Origin: Nannocystis bainbridge
GTDB lineage: Bacteria > Myxococcota_A > Polyangia > Nannocystales > Nannocystaceae
Direction: 5' to 3'
NCBI RefSeq assembly: GCF_028368995.1
Contig: NZ_JAQNDL010000001.1
Span: 2,754,001-2,818,000 of the forward strand
DNA length: 64,000 nucleotides
Numbering within the stretch: position 1 is the first letter of the stretch; each line of letters starts with the position of its first letter. The notes below the pieces were generated by a model. That model was not told where the DNA came from and did no database searches. It saw only the letters and a list, made by a program, of their open reading frames with translations. The position numbers were made by a program, and so were the translations under genes. Below are positions 28,985 through 37,676 of this stretch, piece by piece.

Positions 28985-30601
28985 TCACTCGACCCGCGCG
29001 CCGACGAACGCGTGACCCCGGAGGTCGCTGGCGGGCGCGTCGACGTCGGCGAACAGGAACGTGAACCCGCCGAGCTCCGGCCGCCCCGCGGCGACGAAGC
29101 GATCGTCGCCCGCGTGCTCGAGCCCGACTTCGAACCCGAGCCCCGACAGCCGCAGGCCGGCGCCGTGCGCCGCGATCGTCACGGCCGCGCCGGAGCGATC
29201 GGCGCGGTACGTGCCGGCGTAGCGTCCAGCGGGGCCCATCGGCGCAGCAGGCTCGGGCGCCACGTCCAGGACCTCTTGCAGGATGGTGACGAGGGTCGCC
29301 CGCAGCGGCACGCCGTCGTTGCTCAGCACCGCGGCGTAGAACCCTCGCTCCGGCACGAAGATCAGGTCGGCCGCGAAGTCCCCGGTCGCGCCGCTGTGAC
29401 CGTAGATCGCCGGCCCGCCGGTACTTGTCCGCACGCGCACGCCGAGCCCGTAGCGCTCGCCGGGCCGCTCGCCGGTCGGCACCTCCGCAGCCAGCAGCTC
29501 GCCGCGCGCCGCCAGCGACAGCGGCGAGCGGCCGGGATCGAAGAGGCCCTGCACCGCCGTCACGAGCTCGGCCGCCGAGACGATCGCGCCGCCGGCGGGG
29601 ATGGTCCAGCGCGCGGCGCCTGTCCCGAGGGCCAGGTCTTCGACGACGCTGAAGGCCCGGGCCTGTTGGCCGCGCCCGAGGTGGCCGCAGGCGGCACCGG
29701 TCTGCAGGGCCCTGTGCGGATCGATCACCGCGTCCCCGAGCCCGAGCGGCGCCAGCAGCTCGTCGACGAGCAGGCGCGAGAACTCGACCCCCCGCAGCCG
29801 CGCCAGGGCGGCGCCGACGAGCGCGTAGCCGTCGCTCGAGTAGCTCCACAGCGCCCCGGGCTCGCGCCACAGCGGCCGCTCGCCGAGCCCGAGCAACCAG
29901 TCGGCGCCGAGCTCCAGCGGCGACGGGTCGGGCACGCCGGCGGTGTGCGTCAAGAGCTGCCGCCAGGTGATCGCCGCGGCCCGCTCGTCGACCCCCGCGG
30001 CCAGCTCGGGCAGCACGCGCGTTACCTCGTCGTCGAGCCCGAGGCGCCCGGCGTCGACCTGCCGCAGCACCAGCGCCGCGGTCCACAGCTTGGTGATCGA
30101 GCCGACGCGAAAGCGCGTGGTCGCGGTGACGGCCTGTCCTTCGAGACAGGCGCTGCCGGCGGTGGCGACGAACGGCGCGCCGTTACCCTCGACGATCGCC
30201 AGGCTCGCGCCGACCCCCGCGAGGTTGTGATGCTCGGCGCAAAAGGCCGCGACGATCCGGGCGTAGCGCGCCGGCGCGCCGGCGTTGCGCCGCAAGCACG
30301 CAGCCCGGCGATCGTCACCGGGCCGCGAGGTCGCATCCTCTCCTCGCGCATCGGAGCCCGCAGGCGTCGCATCCTCTCCTCGCGCATCGGAGCCCGCAGC
30401 CGTCGCATCCTCTCTTCGCGCATCGATCCCCGTGCGCGTCGCGTCGTGCGCATTACCCTCGGCGTCCGACTGCCGCGACGCCGCCTCCTGGCGCCCATCG
30501 ATCGACGCGTCGCTCGGGCCTTGACCCGACGCCCTCTCCGTAACCCCTGGCTCGCCGCACGCGAGCAGGAGCGCGCACCCGCCGGCCCGCGCGAGACGCA
30601 T
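28985..30601 (-). CDS. beta-lactamase-family serine hydrolase lipoprotein
   Basis: 538 aa, lipobox LLLAC at residue 15. A linker contains three 16-residue repeats of the type GSDARGEDAT. The hydrolase domain has the class C/penicillin-binding SxxK motif in VGSITKLW, the YxN-equivalent YSSDGY, and HSG in YGHSGATG in place of KTG. A C-terminal beta domain follows (GRYAGTYRADRSGAAVTI). Such proteins act as D-aminopeptidases, esterases or peptidases in the periplasm. Its start is 10 bp after the Rieske stop, so it is the last gene of a carotenoid-linked operon. A hairpin element (30133-30150) encodes ACLEGQA next to the SxxK motif. Confidence 0.9.
   Translation of the reverse strand: MRLARAGGCALLLACGEPGVTERASGQGPSDASIDGRQEAASRQSDAEGNAHDATRTGIDARREDATAAGSDARGEDATPAGSDARGEDATSRPGDDRRAACLRRNAGAPARYARIVAAFCAEHHNLAGVGASLAIVEGNGAPFVATAGSACLEGQAVTATTRFRVGSITKLWTAALVLRQVDAGRLGLDDEVTRVLPELAAGVDERAAAITWRQLLTHTAGVPDPSPLELGADWLLGLGERPLWREPGALWSYSSDGYALVGAALARLRGVEFSRLLVDELLAPLGLGDAVIDPHRALQTGAACGHLGRGQQARAFSVVEDLALGTGAARWTIPAGGAIVSAAELVTAVQGLFDPGRSPLSLAARGELLAAEVPTGERPGERYGLGVRVRTSTGGPAIYGHSGATGDFAADLIFVPERGFYAAVLSNDGVPLRATLVTILQEVLDVAPEPAAPMGPAGRYAGTYRADRSGAAVTIAAHGAGLRLSGLGFEVGLEHAGDDRFVAAGRPELGGFTFLFADVDAPASDLRGHAFVGARVE
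30133..30150. repeat. hairpin element inside the serine hydrolase gene
   Basis: Arms CCTGTC and GACAGG, loop CTTCGA. In frame, about 20 residues before the SxxK motif. Confidence 0.6.
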
Positions 30602-30611
30602 CGACGCGCCG

Positions 30612-31601
30612 CTACTCCGCCTCGCCGCGGATCGTCCGCAGGCGCACGGGGGCGCGGGCGCGCTGGCGGAAGCGACGCTCGGCGTACGCGACGTCCTCGA
30701 CCCACAGCCGGGCCGCGCGGGCCTCGATCATCGGGCGCACCAGCCGACCGAACCCGAGCGCCCACCTGAAGCCGGGCCGATCCGACGTCGCAAGCGTCGC
30801 CTCGATCACCGCGCAGCGGCCGGGCCCGAGCGGGGTCGCGTGCGTCTCGACCACCGAGCCCACGCCCTCGCCGCCGACGATCGTCATCACGATCGTGCGT
30901 GGGTCGGAGCAGTGGAAGGTCGCGTCGACCTCGACCGCCAGCGGCCCGAACAAGCGGTAGGCCACGCGCACCAGCAGGTGGTCGGGCTCGTCGGCCAGGA
31001 CCTTGAGGCGGGCGAACGAGTGCGGGTGGTAGTGCGCGCCGTGCCACGGATCGAGGCGGTTGGCGAGGATGTCCGAAGGGTCACATTCGGCCTCCATCCG
31101 CACCACGCCGGCCAGGAACCGGTCCGGGCGCGGGGCCAGGATCGGCGCCGGCGTCCTCGCCTCGGCGCCGGCATGACCTGTCTCTTCGGGCATCTGCACC
31201 CACACCAGCACGCCGTCGTCGTGCGTCGCCAGCGGACGCCAGCGGCCGTGCGGCTCGTCGCCGAGCTCGAGCCCGTGCCACGGACAGACCAGGTTGTCGT
31301 TGCGGACCTTCGCGCAGGCCAGCGACGCGCCCATGTGCGGGCACGCCTCGGGCGCCGCGCGCACGCTGTCGTCGCGGGTCCGCCACAGCACCAGCTCGTG
31401 GCCGTCGATGGTATAGGCGCGCGGAGTGCGAACGATCTGCTCGCGCGCGTCGACGGCGAACCAGCCGCCGCCGGGCAGCGCCAGCGCCCGCTGCAGCGCC
31501 TTCTCGATCCGCGCGGGGTTGGCCTGCACCCAATCGGGCGCCTCGCTGTGCGCCTCGCCGGGCGCGGCGGGAGGAGTGCCGAAAGTGTAGAGGCGCGTCA
31601 T
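30612..31601 (-). CDS. Rieske [2Fe-2S] protein, DUF5914-type, carotenoid-associated
   Basis: 329 aa from ATG 31601. The Rieske cluster ligands are C87 and H89 (CPHMG) and C106 and H109 (CPWHG), with normal spacing. The C-terminal ~190 residues resemble the DUF5914 domain that accompanies Rieske domains next to carotenoid genes (DPWHGAHYHPHSFARLKV, TIVMTIVGGEGVGSVVETHATPLG). An oxygenase or hydroxylase acting on carotenoid end groups is inferred from family context and from the lycopene cyclase gene upstream on the same strand. A degenerate hairpin element is in frame near 31176-31193. Confidence 0.85.
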   Translation of the reverse strand: MTRLYTFGTPPAAPGEAHSEAPDWVQANPARIEKALQRALALPGGGWFAVDAREQIVRTPRAYTIDGHELVLWRTRDDSVRAAPEACPHMGASLACAKVRNDNLVCPWHGLELGDEPHGRWRPLATHDDGVLVWVQMPEETGHAGAEARTPAPILAPRPDRFLAGVVRMEAECDPSDILANRLDPWHGAHYHPHSFARLKVLADEPDHLLVRVAYRLFGPLAVEVDATFHCSDPRTIVMTIVGGEGVGSVVETHATPLGPGRCAVIEATLATSDRPGFRWALGFGRLVRPMIEARAARLWVEDVAYAERRFRQRARAPVRLRTIRGEAE

Positions 31602-31749
31602 CGGGGCGGCAGGGAGCGCCAGTGTACTACGGGTCCGCTCGTCCCGCACGAACGCCCGGCGCGAGGGCCCGCCCCGCGCCTCGCCGCGAGCGCGTGCGAG
31701 ACGTCGAGATCGAGCGGCGATCGCGGACCGAACGCCGAACCAGCACGGC

Positions 31750-31775
31750 CCCGCGGACCGGTGCAGGTCCGCGGG
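31750..31775 (-). terminator. strong GC hairpin after the small lipoprotein gene
   Basis: Perfect 10-bp arms CCCGCGGACC and GGTCCGCGGG with a 6-nt loop, 32 bp past the stop at 31808. No T-tract. It is unrelated in sequence to the dispersed element. It may end transcription or protect the 3' end. Confidence 0.45.
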
Positions 31776-31807
31776 CACGCACGAAGCTTCGAGCGCCTCC
31801 CGCCGCG

Positions 31808-32314
31808 CTACCACACCGCGAAGGCGCTGCAGCTCAGGGCGTCCAGCGAACCCCCGTGCGTCAGCGGGACCGACTTGGTGGAGTTGTTGGCGATCGGGCC
31901 GGTGGTATAGCCGGTGTAGGGCGCCGGGCTGCCCCAGTAGTGCTGGACCGTGTACGAGATGATGGCGCCGGCCGGGATGCCCCCGGGCACCGCACAACCC
32001 TCGGAGGACAGGGTCGAGAGCCGGGCGTCAAAGTTGAAGATCGACGGGGAGGTGATCGTGCAACACAAGGGGACGAAGCCCTCGGCGACGTCGGGGCGGT
32101 CCGTCAGCTCGGCGAGGTCGTGGTCGGCGAGGCCCTCGGCGGCCTCCTCGGCCTCGGCGTCCTCCGCCGCGAGCTCGAGGTCGTCCTCGCCCAGGCGGGC
32201 CAGCTCGGCCTCCTGATCGGGGTCGTCGCAAGCGACGGCGAGCAGCATGCCCGGGAGGGCCAGCGCGAATGACGTGCGGTAGACAAAGCGATGGATACGC
32301 GATGTGATGGTCAT
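31808..32314 (-). CDS. small acidic lipoprotein
   Basis: 168 aa. ATG 32314 has AGAGAAG upstream at good spacing. The signal peptide ends LLAVAC. Residues about 30-65 are strongly acidic (AELARLGEDDLELAAEDAE and on), followed by LCCTITSPSIFNFDARLS, one more Cys (SSEGC) and a Gly/Thr/Tyr-rich end (HYWGSPAPYTGYTTGPIANN). No family recognised. An acidic leader followed by a compact Cys-bearing domain recalls secreted precursor proteins, but nothing shows processing. It lies between the lycopene cyclase and Rieske genes on the same strand. Confidence 0.75.
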   Translation of the reverse strand: MTITSRIHRFVYRTSFALALPGMLLAVACDDPDQEAELARLGEDDLELAAEDAEAEEAAEGLADHDLAELTDRPDVAEGFVPLCCTITSPSIFNFDARLSTLSSEGCAVPGGIPAGAIISYTVQHYWGSPAPYTGYTTGPIANNSTKSVPLTHGGSLDALSCSAFAVW

Positions 32315-32598
32315 GATGATCTTCTCTGTTTGCCGATACATGAGCGCGCCCGTCCGGGCTCCACGCGGTCCCGCGTCTCGTCGCGCCCGATCGGCTAGGT
32401 GTCCGCGGCCTGCGGACCAATTGCGGCGACTTCGAAGTTTCCTGCGGCACCGTCGGCGCATTCGTATGAACGGCGTCAAGAGCGTCTCGCAGCATTCTGC
32501 GGCGACGTACGCGGTGTCCGAGTCGACCGATTCCCCGCCGTCACCGCCAATGCGACGACTCGGGGTCCGCGCGTCCCAGGTGATCCCCGGACGCGCCG

Positions 32599-33786
32599 TC
32601 AGGTCGCCGCGCGCAGCCACAGCGAGCGCGAACGCAGCACCGCCGCCGTCATCTCCGCCATCGGCGACGCCAGCATCACCCGCGGGTAATCGAGCGGCCC
32701 CGCGTGGTCGCTGAGGAAGCGACACAGCAGGTCCGGCGGCAGGCGCTCGAACAGGTCGACGAACAGCGGCGGCCCGCGCCCGGGGGCGCGCTGCAGGTGC
32801 GCCAGCAGCACCCGGTCCATCGCCACCGCCGCCGCCGGCCGGGGCGCGGGCACCCGCGGCGGCGCACCTGGCCTTTCGAGCAGCTCGTGCGCCAGCAGCT
32901 GCGAGCTGCGCTGGATCGCCTGGAACGCGTAGCCGGTCGAGCCCTTGGCCAGGCCGCCGCGCAGGCCGAGGTGGATCACCCGCGGGCTGTCGCGCAGCGC
33001 CGCCGGCCGGCTCGTCATCGCGATCGCCCCGCGCTCGCGCCAGCGCACGGTCGGGTCCGTCAGCCCGTAGCGACTTCGCAGGTAGCCGCGCAGGTCGTCC
33101 TCGTAGGTCGCGTCGGGCAGGCTCTCCGGCGAGATGTACGTCGTCTCCACCAGCGCGCGGGTCGACGTGAACGGCAGCACGTACATGAAGTGGATCCCGC
33201 GCGCCTGGTCGACCGCGAAGTCCATCACCGTCGGGACCTCGGGGTCGAACACCGGCGCCGGCGCCTCGACCTCCCAGCCGACGAAATGCTGCAGCAGGTC
33301 GACCTCGTCGCCGCCGGGCGCGGGGGCCGGCGCCGGTCGGCTGTCGAACACCAGCCGCGCGCGCACCACCTCGGCGTCGGTCACCACCTCGCACCCGTCG
33401 CCGACCTCGCGGATCGCCCGCACCGCGCAGCCGCGGCGCAGCTCGATCTCGGGGAACTCCGCGAGTGTCCCGAGGGCCATGTCGTAAAAGACATCCGACG
33501 GCACGTGCTCGTAGGGGTGCCGCGTGGTGCCGCGGACCAGCGAGCGCTCGGCGTCGGCCACGCGCCAGCGGGTCCAGCGGTGGCGGACCGCCGCCGCGAA
33601 CGGGTGGTCGACGAAGCGCCAGTAGCACCACGTGCGGTCGCGGGCGTGCCGCGCGCGCGGCTCGATCAACACCATCCGCGGGCAGGCGACCTGGCGGCGG
33701 CGGGCCTGCAGGGCGATCTGCACCGCGAGGCTGAGGCCCGCACAGCCGGCGCCGGCGATCACGTAGTCCGCGCGCACTGGCGGCAT
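32599..33786 (-). CDS. crtY: lycopene beta-cyclase (CrtY/CrtL family)
   Basis: 395 aa. Cyclises lycopene ends to beta-ionone rings using a reduced flavin. The N-terminal dinucleotide-binding motif is AGAGCAGLSLA (11-21). Family patterns include RTWCYW, VFDSRP, LLQHFVGWEVE, PTVMDFAVDQARGIHFMYVLPFTSTRALVETTYISPE (shortened here in description), and GLRGGLAKGSTGYAFQAIQRSS. Length is normal. A hairpin element around 33463-33495 encodes DVFYDMALGTL. The gene heads the minus-strand block with the small lipoprotein, Rieske protein and serine hydrolase. Confidence 0.93.
   Translation of the reverse strand: MPPVRADYVIAGAGCAGLSLAVQIALQARRRQVACPRMVLIEPRARHARDRTWCYWRFVDHPFAAAVRHRWTRWRVADAERSLVRGTTRHPYEHVPSDVFYDMALGTLAEFPEIELRRGCAVRAIREVGDGCEVVTDAEVVRARLVFDSRPAPAPAPGGDEVDLLQHFVGWEVEAPAPVFDPEVPTVMDFAVDQARGIHFMYVLPFTSTRALVETTYISPESLPDATYEDDLRGYLRSRYGLTDPTVRWRERGAIAMTSRPAALRDSPRVIHLGLRGGLAKGSTGYAFQAIQRSSQLLAHELLERPGAPPRVPAPRPAAAVAMDRVLLAHLQRAPGRGPPLFVDLFERLPPDLLCRFLSDHAGPLDYPRVMLASPMAEMTAAVLRSRSLWLRAAT
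33463..33495. repeat. degenerate hairpin elements inside crtY
   Basis: GTGTCC, GAGGGCCATG and CATGTC, GTAAAA, GACATC. In frame. Confidence 0.5.
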
Positions 33787-33869
33787 CTATGGCCCATGCG
33801 GGCGCAGATCTCAAGCCGCGGCGATCTCCGCGAGCACGGCGCACGGGCCTTCATGATAACGTCGGCCGC

Positions 33870-35204
33870 ATGCGCGACCTCCGGCTGCTCCGCCGACGCC
33901 TGCACACCGCCCTCACCTCGGGGCTCCTGCTCGCCGCCTGCGGCCCGGCCCCCGCGCCCGCCGAAGCCACCAAGCCCGCGCCGGCCAAGGCCGCCACGCC
34001 CGAGCCCACGCCCGCCAAGGTCGAGCCCGCTCCTGTCGTCGCCGACGCCGCGCCCGCCGGCCCGCAGTACCCGGCGCGCACCGGCATGGACCCGTACGAC
34101 CCTGACGGCCTCGAGGAAGAGGGCTGCAACAACGGCGACTGGTGCGGCCCGCCCACGGCCGCCGAGAAGTTCCGCGCCCCCCAGGCGACCGACGAGATCG
34201 GCTGTCCCACGCGCCTCATCGGCCGCCCCGACCCGGGCGACAGCGCCAAGGAGAAGGTCTTCAAGGGCCTCTCGATGAACCCGATGATGATGGGCCGCCT
34301 GCGCAAGATCGCCACCGACGACAAGCGCAAGGCCAGCGGCGACGGCGAGGTCTGCTGCTACCACTGGTTCGACTACTGCAGCGGCCGCCCGCTGCTGGCC
34401 GGCAGCGACGACGCCATGCTCGCGCCGGTCCTGCCCGGAAGGACATGGCTCTCGGAGCATGTCCCTGAGGACATGCTCGGAGGGCCAGACGCTGAGCAGC
34501 GCGCGCTGCTGGCCGCCGCCTGGCTCGTCGACGCCCAGATGGAGCACGCCTCGGTCGCCGCGTTCGCCCGCGCCGCGCTCGAGCTGATGGCTGTCGGCGC
34601 CCCGCCCGAGCTGCTGAGCGGCTGCGCCGAGGCCGGGCTCGACGAGGTCCGGCACGCGCAGGCCTGCTTCGCCCTCGCGGCCGCGTACGGCGGCGTCGCG
34701 CTCGCGCCGGGCCCGCTGCCGCCGGTGCAGCCCCGCGCCGGCGGTCTGGTCGCGCTCGCCTGCGACACCTTCCGCGAGGGCTGCGTCGGCGAGACGATCG
34801 CCGCGCTCACCGCGCTGCGCAGCCGCCGCGACTGCGAAGCCCCGGCCGCCGAAGTCGCGCTGGCGAGCATCGCCGCCGACGAAACCCGCCACGCCGAACT
34901 CGCCTGGGCCACGGTCGCCTGGGCCATCGACGTCGGCGGGCCCGAGGTCGCCGCGGCCGTGCGCGCCGTCGCGGCCGAGCTGCGAGCCGCCGCGTTCGTC
35001 GACGAGCCGTGCGCGCGCGAGCCCGACCTGCGGAGGTTCGGTCGCCTCGGTCCGCAAGCGCGGGTCGATACCCGCCGCGACGCGTGGACCGGCGTCCTCG
35101 ATCGCATGTTGAAGCTGGTCCTCGAGGATCTCGAGGTCGAGGGCGATGACCCTCGGCCGGCTCACGCCGAAGCCGCAGAGCCCGCCGTTACCTTGCGCGC
35201 CTGA
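33870..35204 (+). CDS. ferritin-like domain lipoprotein
   Basis: 444 aa. ATG 33870 gives a signal ending LLLAAC and an Ala/Pro/Lys linker. Residues about 75-180 are Cys-bearing (EEEGCNNGDWCG, EVCCYHWFDYCSG). The C-terminal 240 residues form a ferritin-like bundle: DAQMEHASVAAFARAALEL, LDEVRHAQACFALA, GCVGETIAALTAL and IAADETRHAELAWATVAW, giving the E..H, E.(R)H, E and E.RH ligands of a diiron site. This type is common as myxobacterial lipoproteins of unknown role. A perfect hairpin element at 34455-34478 sits in frame between the two domains. Confidence 0.85.
   Translation: MRDLRLLRRRLHTALTSGLLLAACGPAPAPAEATKPAPAKAATPEPTPAKVEPAPVVADAAPAGPQYPARTGMDPYDPDGLEEEGCNNGDWCGPPTAAEKFRAPQATDEIGCPTRLIGRPDPGDSAKEKVFKGLSMNPMMMGRLRKIATDDKRKASGDGEVCCYHWFDYCSGRPLLAGSDDAMLAPVLPGRTWLSEHVPEDMLGGPDAEQRALLAAAWLVDAQMEHASVAAFARAALELMAVGAPPELLSGCAEAGLDEVRHAQACFALAAAYGGVALAPGPLPPVQPRAGGLVALACDTFREGCVGETIAALTALRSRRDCEAPAAEVALASIAADETRHAELAWATVAWAIDVGGPEVAAAVRAVAAELRAAAFVDEPCAREPDLRRFGRLGPQARVDTRRDAWTGVLDRMLKLVLEDLEVEGDDPRPAHAEAAEPAVTLRA
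34441..34479. repeat. hairpin element with perfect 10-bp arms inside a gene
   Basis: 34455-34478: arms GAGCATGTCC and GGACATGCTC, loop CTGA, preceded by a further ACATG half. Encodes SEHVPEDMLGG in the linker before the ferritin-like domain. Confidence 0.8.
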
Positions 35205-35244
35205 GAAATTGCGACGCGCCGCCGCCCCGCCCTATGATCGCGGG

Positions 35245-36213
35245 ATGGCCCGCCGCTTCTCGTTCCTCGCGCTCGTCACCCTCGCGGCCTGTGCCGGCGG
35301 CGAGGACGTGACTCAAAGTTCAGGTTTCGGCGGCTCGTTTCCACCGCCGACCACCGCGTCGCCGACCACCCAGGGCATGTCGGGCACCTCCGCGCCGACC
35401 ACCGACGACGACTCGGCCGGCACCACCGACATGATCCGGCCCGACTTCGGCGACGAAGCGCCGACCACCGACGACGCGCCGACCACCGGCCCCGTCGATC
35501 CGTCGGGCACCAGCGATCCGAGCACCACCTCCACCACCGAGCCGGCGACGTCCTGCGGCGACGGGGCGATCGAGCCGCCCGAGGAGTGCGAGGGCGCCAA
35601 CGTCAACGGGCAGACCTGCCAGGGCCTCGGCTTCAACGGCGGCGTCCTGACCTGCGCCGCCGCGACCTGCACGTGGGACAAGAGCCAGTGCCTGAGCGAG
35701 TCGTGCGGCGACGGCACCAAGAACGGCGGCGAGGAGTGCGACTGCGGCGCGCAGGGCACCCAGTGCTCGGCCGCGCAGCTCGGCAACCTGGTGTGCGCGC
35801 AGTTGGTCGCCCCGGCCAATGGCAACTACCACGGCGGCACGCTGACCTGCGGCAGCCCGCAGAGCTGCCTGTTCAACAAGACAGGTTGCTTCTGGTGCGG
35901 CGACGGCGTGCGCAACGGGCCCGAGTCGTGCGAAGGCGGCGACCTCGGCGGCCAGACCTGCAACGGCCTCGGGTTCAGCGGCGGCTCCCTGAGCTGCAAC
36001 GCCAACTGCACCCACAACACCGCCGGCTGCGTCAACATGGTCTGCGGCGACGGCGTGTGCAGCGGCGGCGAGGACGACTGCAGCTGCCCGCAGGACTGCC
36101 CCGAAGACCCGTACTCGTGCTCGGACTGCGAGTGCGGCGGCTTCAGTGGCGCCTGCGCCTGCGACCCCGATTGCTTCTTCTACGGCGACTGCTGCATCGA
36201 CGGCCCGTGCTGA
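35245..36213 (+). CDS. Cys-rich lipoprotein with C-terminal somatomedin-B-like motif
   Basis: 322 aa. ATG 35245 gives MARRFSFLALVTLAAC. A Thr/Pro/Asp linker of about 85 residues precedes three CGDG modules (for example CGDGVRNGPESCEGGDLGG with later Cys pairs), the same kind as in the first gene of the window. The last 30 residues read CECGGFSGACACDPDCFFYGDCC and two further Cys-bearing residues; CxCDxxCxxxGDCCxD is the signature of somatomedin-B domains, known mainly from animals. Eight Cys in that segment would allow the disulfide knot. Surface binding role inferred. Confidence 0.87.
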   Translation: MARRFSFLALVTLAACAGGEDVTQSSGFGGSFPPPTTASPTTQGMSGTSAPTTDDDSAGTTDMIRPDFGDEAPTTDDAPTTGPVDPSGTSDPSTTSTTEPATSCGDGAIEPPEECEGANVNGQTCQGLGFNGGVLTCAAATCTWDKSQCLSESCGDGTKNGGEECDCGAQGTQCSAAQLGNLVCAQLVAPANGNYHGGTLTCGSPQSCLFNKTGCFWCGDGVRNGPESCEGGDLGGQTCNGLGFSGGSLSCNANCTHNTAGCVNMVCGDGVCSGGEDDCSCPQDCPEDPYSCSDCECGGFSGACACDPDCFFYGDCCIDGPC

Positions 36214-36219
36214 CCGCGA

Positions 36220-36231
36220 GTCGCATGCGAC
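36220..36231. other. 12-bp palindrome after the Cys-rich lipoprotein
   Basis: GTCGCATGCGAC, just past the stop codon at 36213. It shares GCATGC with the dispersed element but lacks its arms and loop, so I keep it separate. Confidence 0.35.
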
Positions 36232-36435
36232 CGGCGCCGCGAGCGTGACGAGCGTCGAGCCGCCCCGGCGAGGGCCGGCTGTGACCACGAGCGTCACGAG
36301 ACTCGCTTCGAGGCGATCGAGCCACGCGCAGTCGCAGTGCGGACATCGGCTTCGCGGTCCGTGTCCGCCCACGCACCATTCTTGCCGGCTGTCGCACGGA
36401 TGCTATCGTCGGCTCGCGTACGAGGGGGATCTGTC

Positions 36436-37572
36436 ATGCGTCCATTCGCTCTGTTCAGCCTGACCTTCGCGACAGCGGCCCTGCTCGGCTTCGGCCCCGC
36501 CCGCGCCGCCGCCCCGGCGAGCGAGACCTGCTTCGCCGGCTGCACCGCGCCGGGCCTGTCCGCGGACGACCAGGCCACGTGCCGCCTCCAGTGCGCCCGC
36601 CTGGCCGAGTCCGCGACGGCGACCCCCGCGGCCAAACCCGCGACCCCGCCTGCAACCGCCCCTGCGGCCGGGTCCGCTGCGACGCCGCCCGCCGCCCGAC
36701 CTGCCACCCCGCCCGCGTCTTCGCCCTCCGCGTCTCCGCCGCCGCGCGCGGCTCAGCCCGCTCCCGACCCCGCACAGCAGCGATTTTTGTGCGAGTCGCA
36801 ATGCGAGCGCGAGGCGACCCCGGGCGACCGCGCCACCTGCCGCCTGCATTGCGGCCAGACCTACCGCGCCCCGCAGCCGGGCGCGCCGGTGTCGAGCACC
36901 AGCGTCGGCGGCACGACGACCTACAGCTTCGCCCCCGGCGGCGGCTCGGTGCCGGTGACGACGACGCAAGGCCCCGCCTACACCCCCGCGCAGCCGGGCA
37001 CCACGGCGGCCACGTACAACCCTCAGGCCGCGCAGCAACAGCAGCAGCAGATCGCCGCCTGCCAGTCCACCTGCGACCGCGAGGCCTCGGCGACCGACCG
37101 CGCCACCTGCCGCAACAACTGCGGCGCGGTCGGCACGGTGGTCGGCCCCGCGGCCCCGAGCCAGTGGGTCCTCGGCCCGGCGCCGACCATGACCGACGCC
37201 GAGCAGCGCGCCGCGGTCATCCGCTCGTCGAACGGCGTGGTCCAGGGCGGCGCGCCGCGCCCGGTCACCGCGGCCCCGAGTCAGCCCGGCCCGCGTCCGG
37301 CCGCCGGCCCGACCCCCACCCCGGCGACCCCGGGCCAGGCCACCTTCACCGTCCCCGCCCAGCCGCAAAACCCCCACTGCGCCGCCCATGCCCAGAACTG
37401 CAAGGTCAGCTGCGCCAGCGAGCAGACGACCTGCAGCAACCAGTGCGACGGGGGCAAGATGTCCGAGACCGACCGCGCGACCTGCAAGCTGACCTGCACC
37501 GGCGCCGGCGACTCGTGCCGCGACGACTGCCGCATGAAAGAGGCCGCCTGCAAGCCGGCCGTGTACCACTGA
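36436..37572 (+). CDS. exported Cys-repeat protein
   Basis: 378 aa from ATG 36436, preceded by GAGGGGG at 7-nt spacing. Signal peptide MRPFALFSLTFATAALLGFGPARA. The motif C-x3-C followed by D(R/Q)ATC(R/K)L-x2-C occurs four times (CFAGCTAPGLSADDQATCRLQC, shown in part; CESQCEREATPGDRATCRLHC; CQSTCDREASATDRATCRNNC; CSNQCDGGKMSETDRATCKL), separated by Pro/Ala/Thr- and Gln-rich linkers (QQQQQQ). Each motif could form a helical hairpin closed by two disulfides. No named family is evident to me. Confidence 0.82.
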   Translation: MRPFALFSLTFATAALLGFGPARAAAPASETCFAGCTAPGLSADDQATCRLQCARLAESATATPAAKPATPPATAPAAGSAATPPAARPATPPASSPSASPPPRAAQPAPDPAQQRFLCESQCEREATPGDRATCRLHCGQTYRAPQPGAPVSSTSVGGTTTYSFAPGGGSVPVTTTQGPAYTPAQPGTTAATYNPQAAQQQQQQIAACQSTCDREASATDRATCRNNCGAVGTVVGPAAPSQWVLGPAPTMTDAEQRAAVIRSSNGVVQGGAPRPVTAAPSQPGPRPAAGPTPTPATPGQATFTVPAQPQNPHCAAHAQNCKVSCASEQTTCSNQCDGGKMSETDRATCKLTCTGAGDSCRDDCRMKEAACKPAVYH

Positions 37573-37581
37573 GCGATCGCG

Positions 37582-37656
37582 GCTGTCCATGCGGACATGC
37601 CCTAAAGGACATGTCCGGCGCGCCATGACCATTCGGACATGCCCCCATGAGCATGT
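37582..37656. repeat. hairpin-element cluster between convergent genes
   Basis: GCTGTCC with GGACATGC (loop ATGC); CATGCCC with GGACATG (loop TAAA, one C-A mismatch); and CATGACC, CGGACATGCCC, GAGCATGTCC halves. Followed by TATATAAAAAG before the VWA stop at 37677. Confidence 0.75.
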
Positions 37657-37676
37657 CCACTATATAAAAAGAAATT

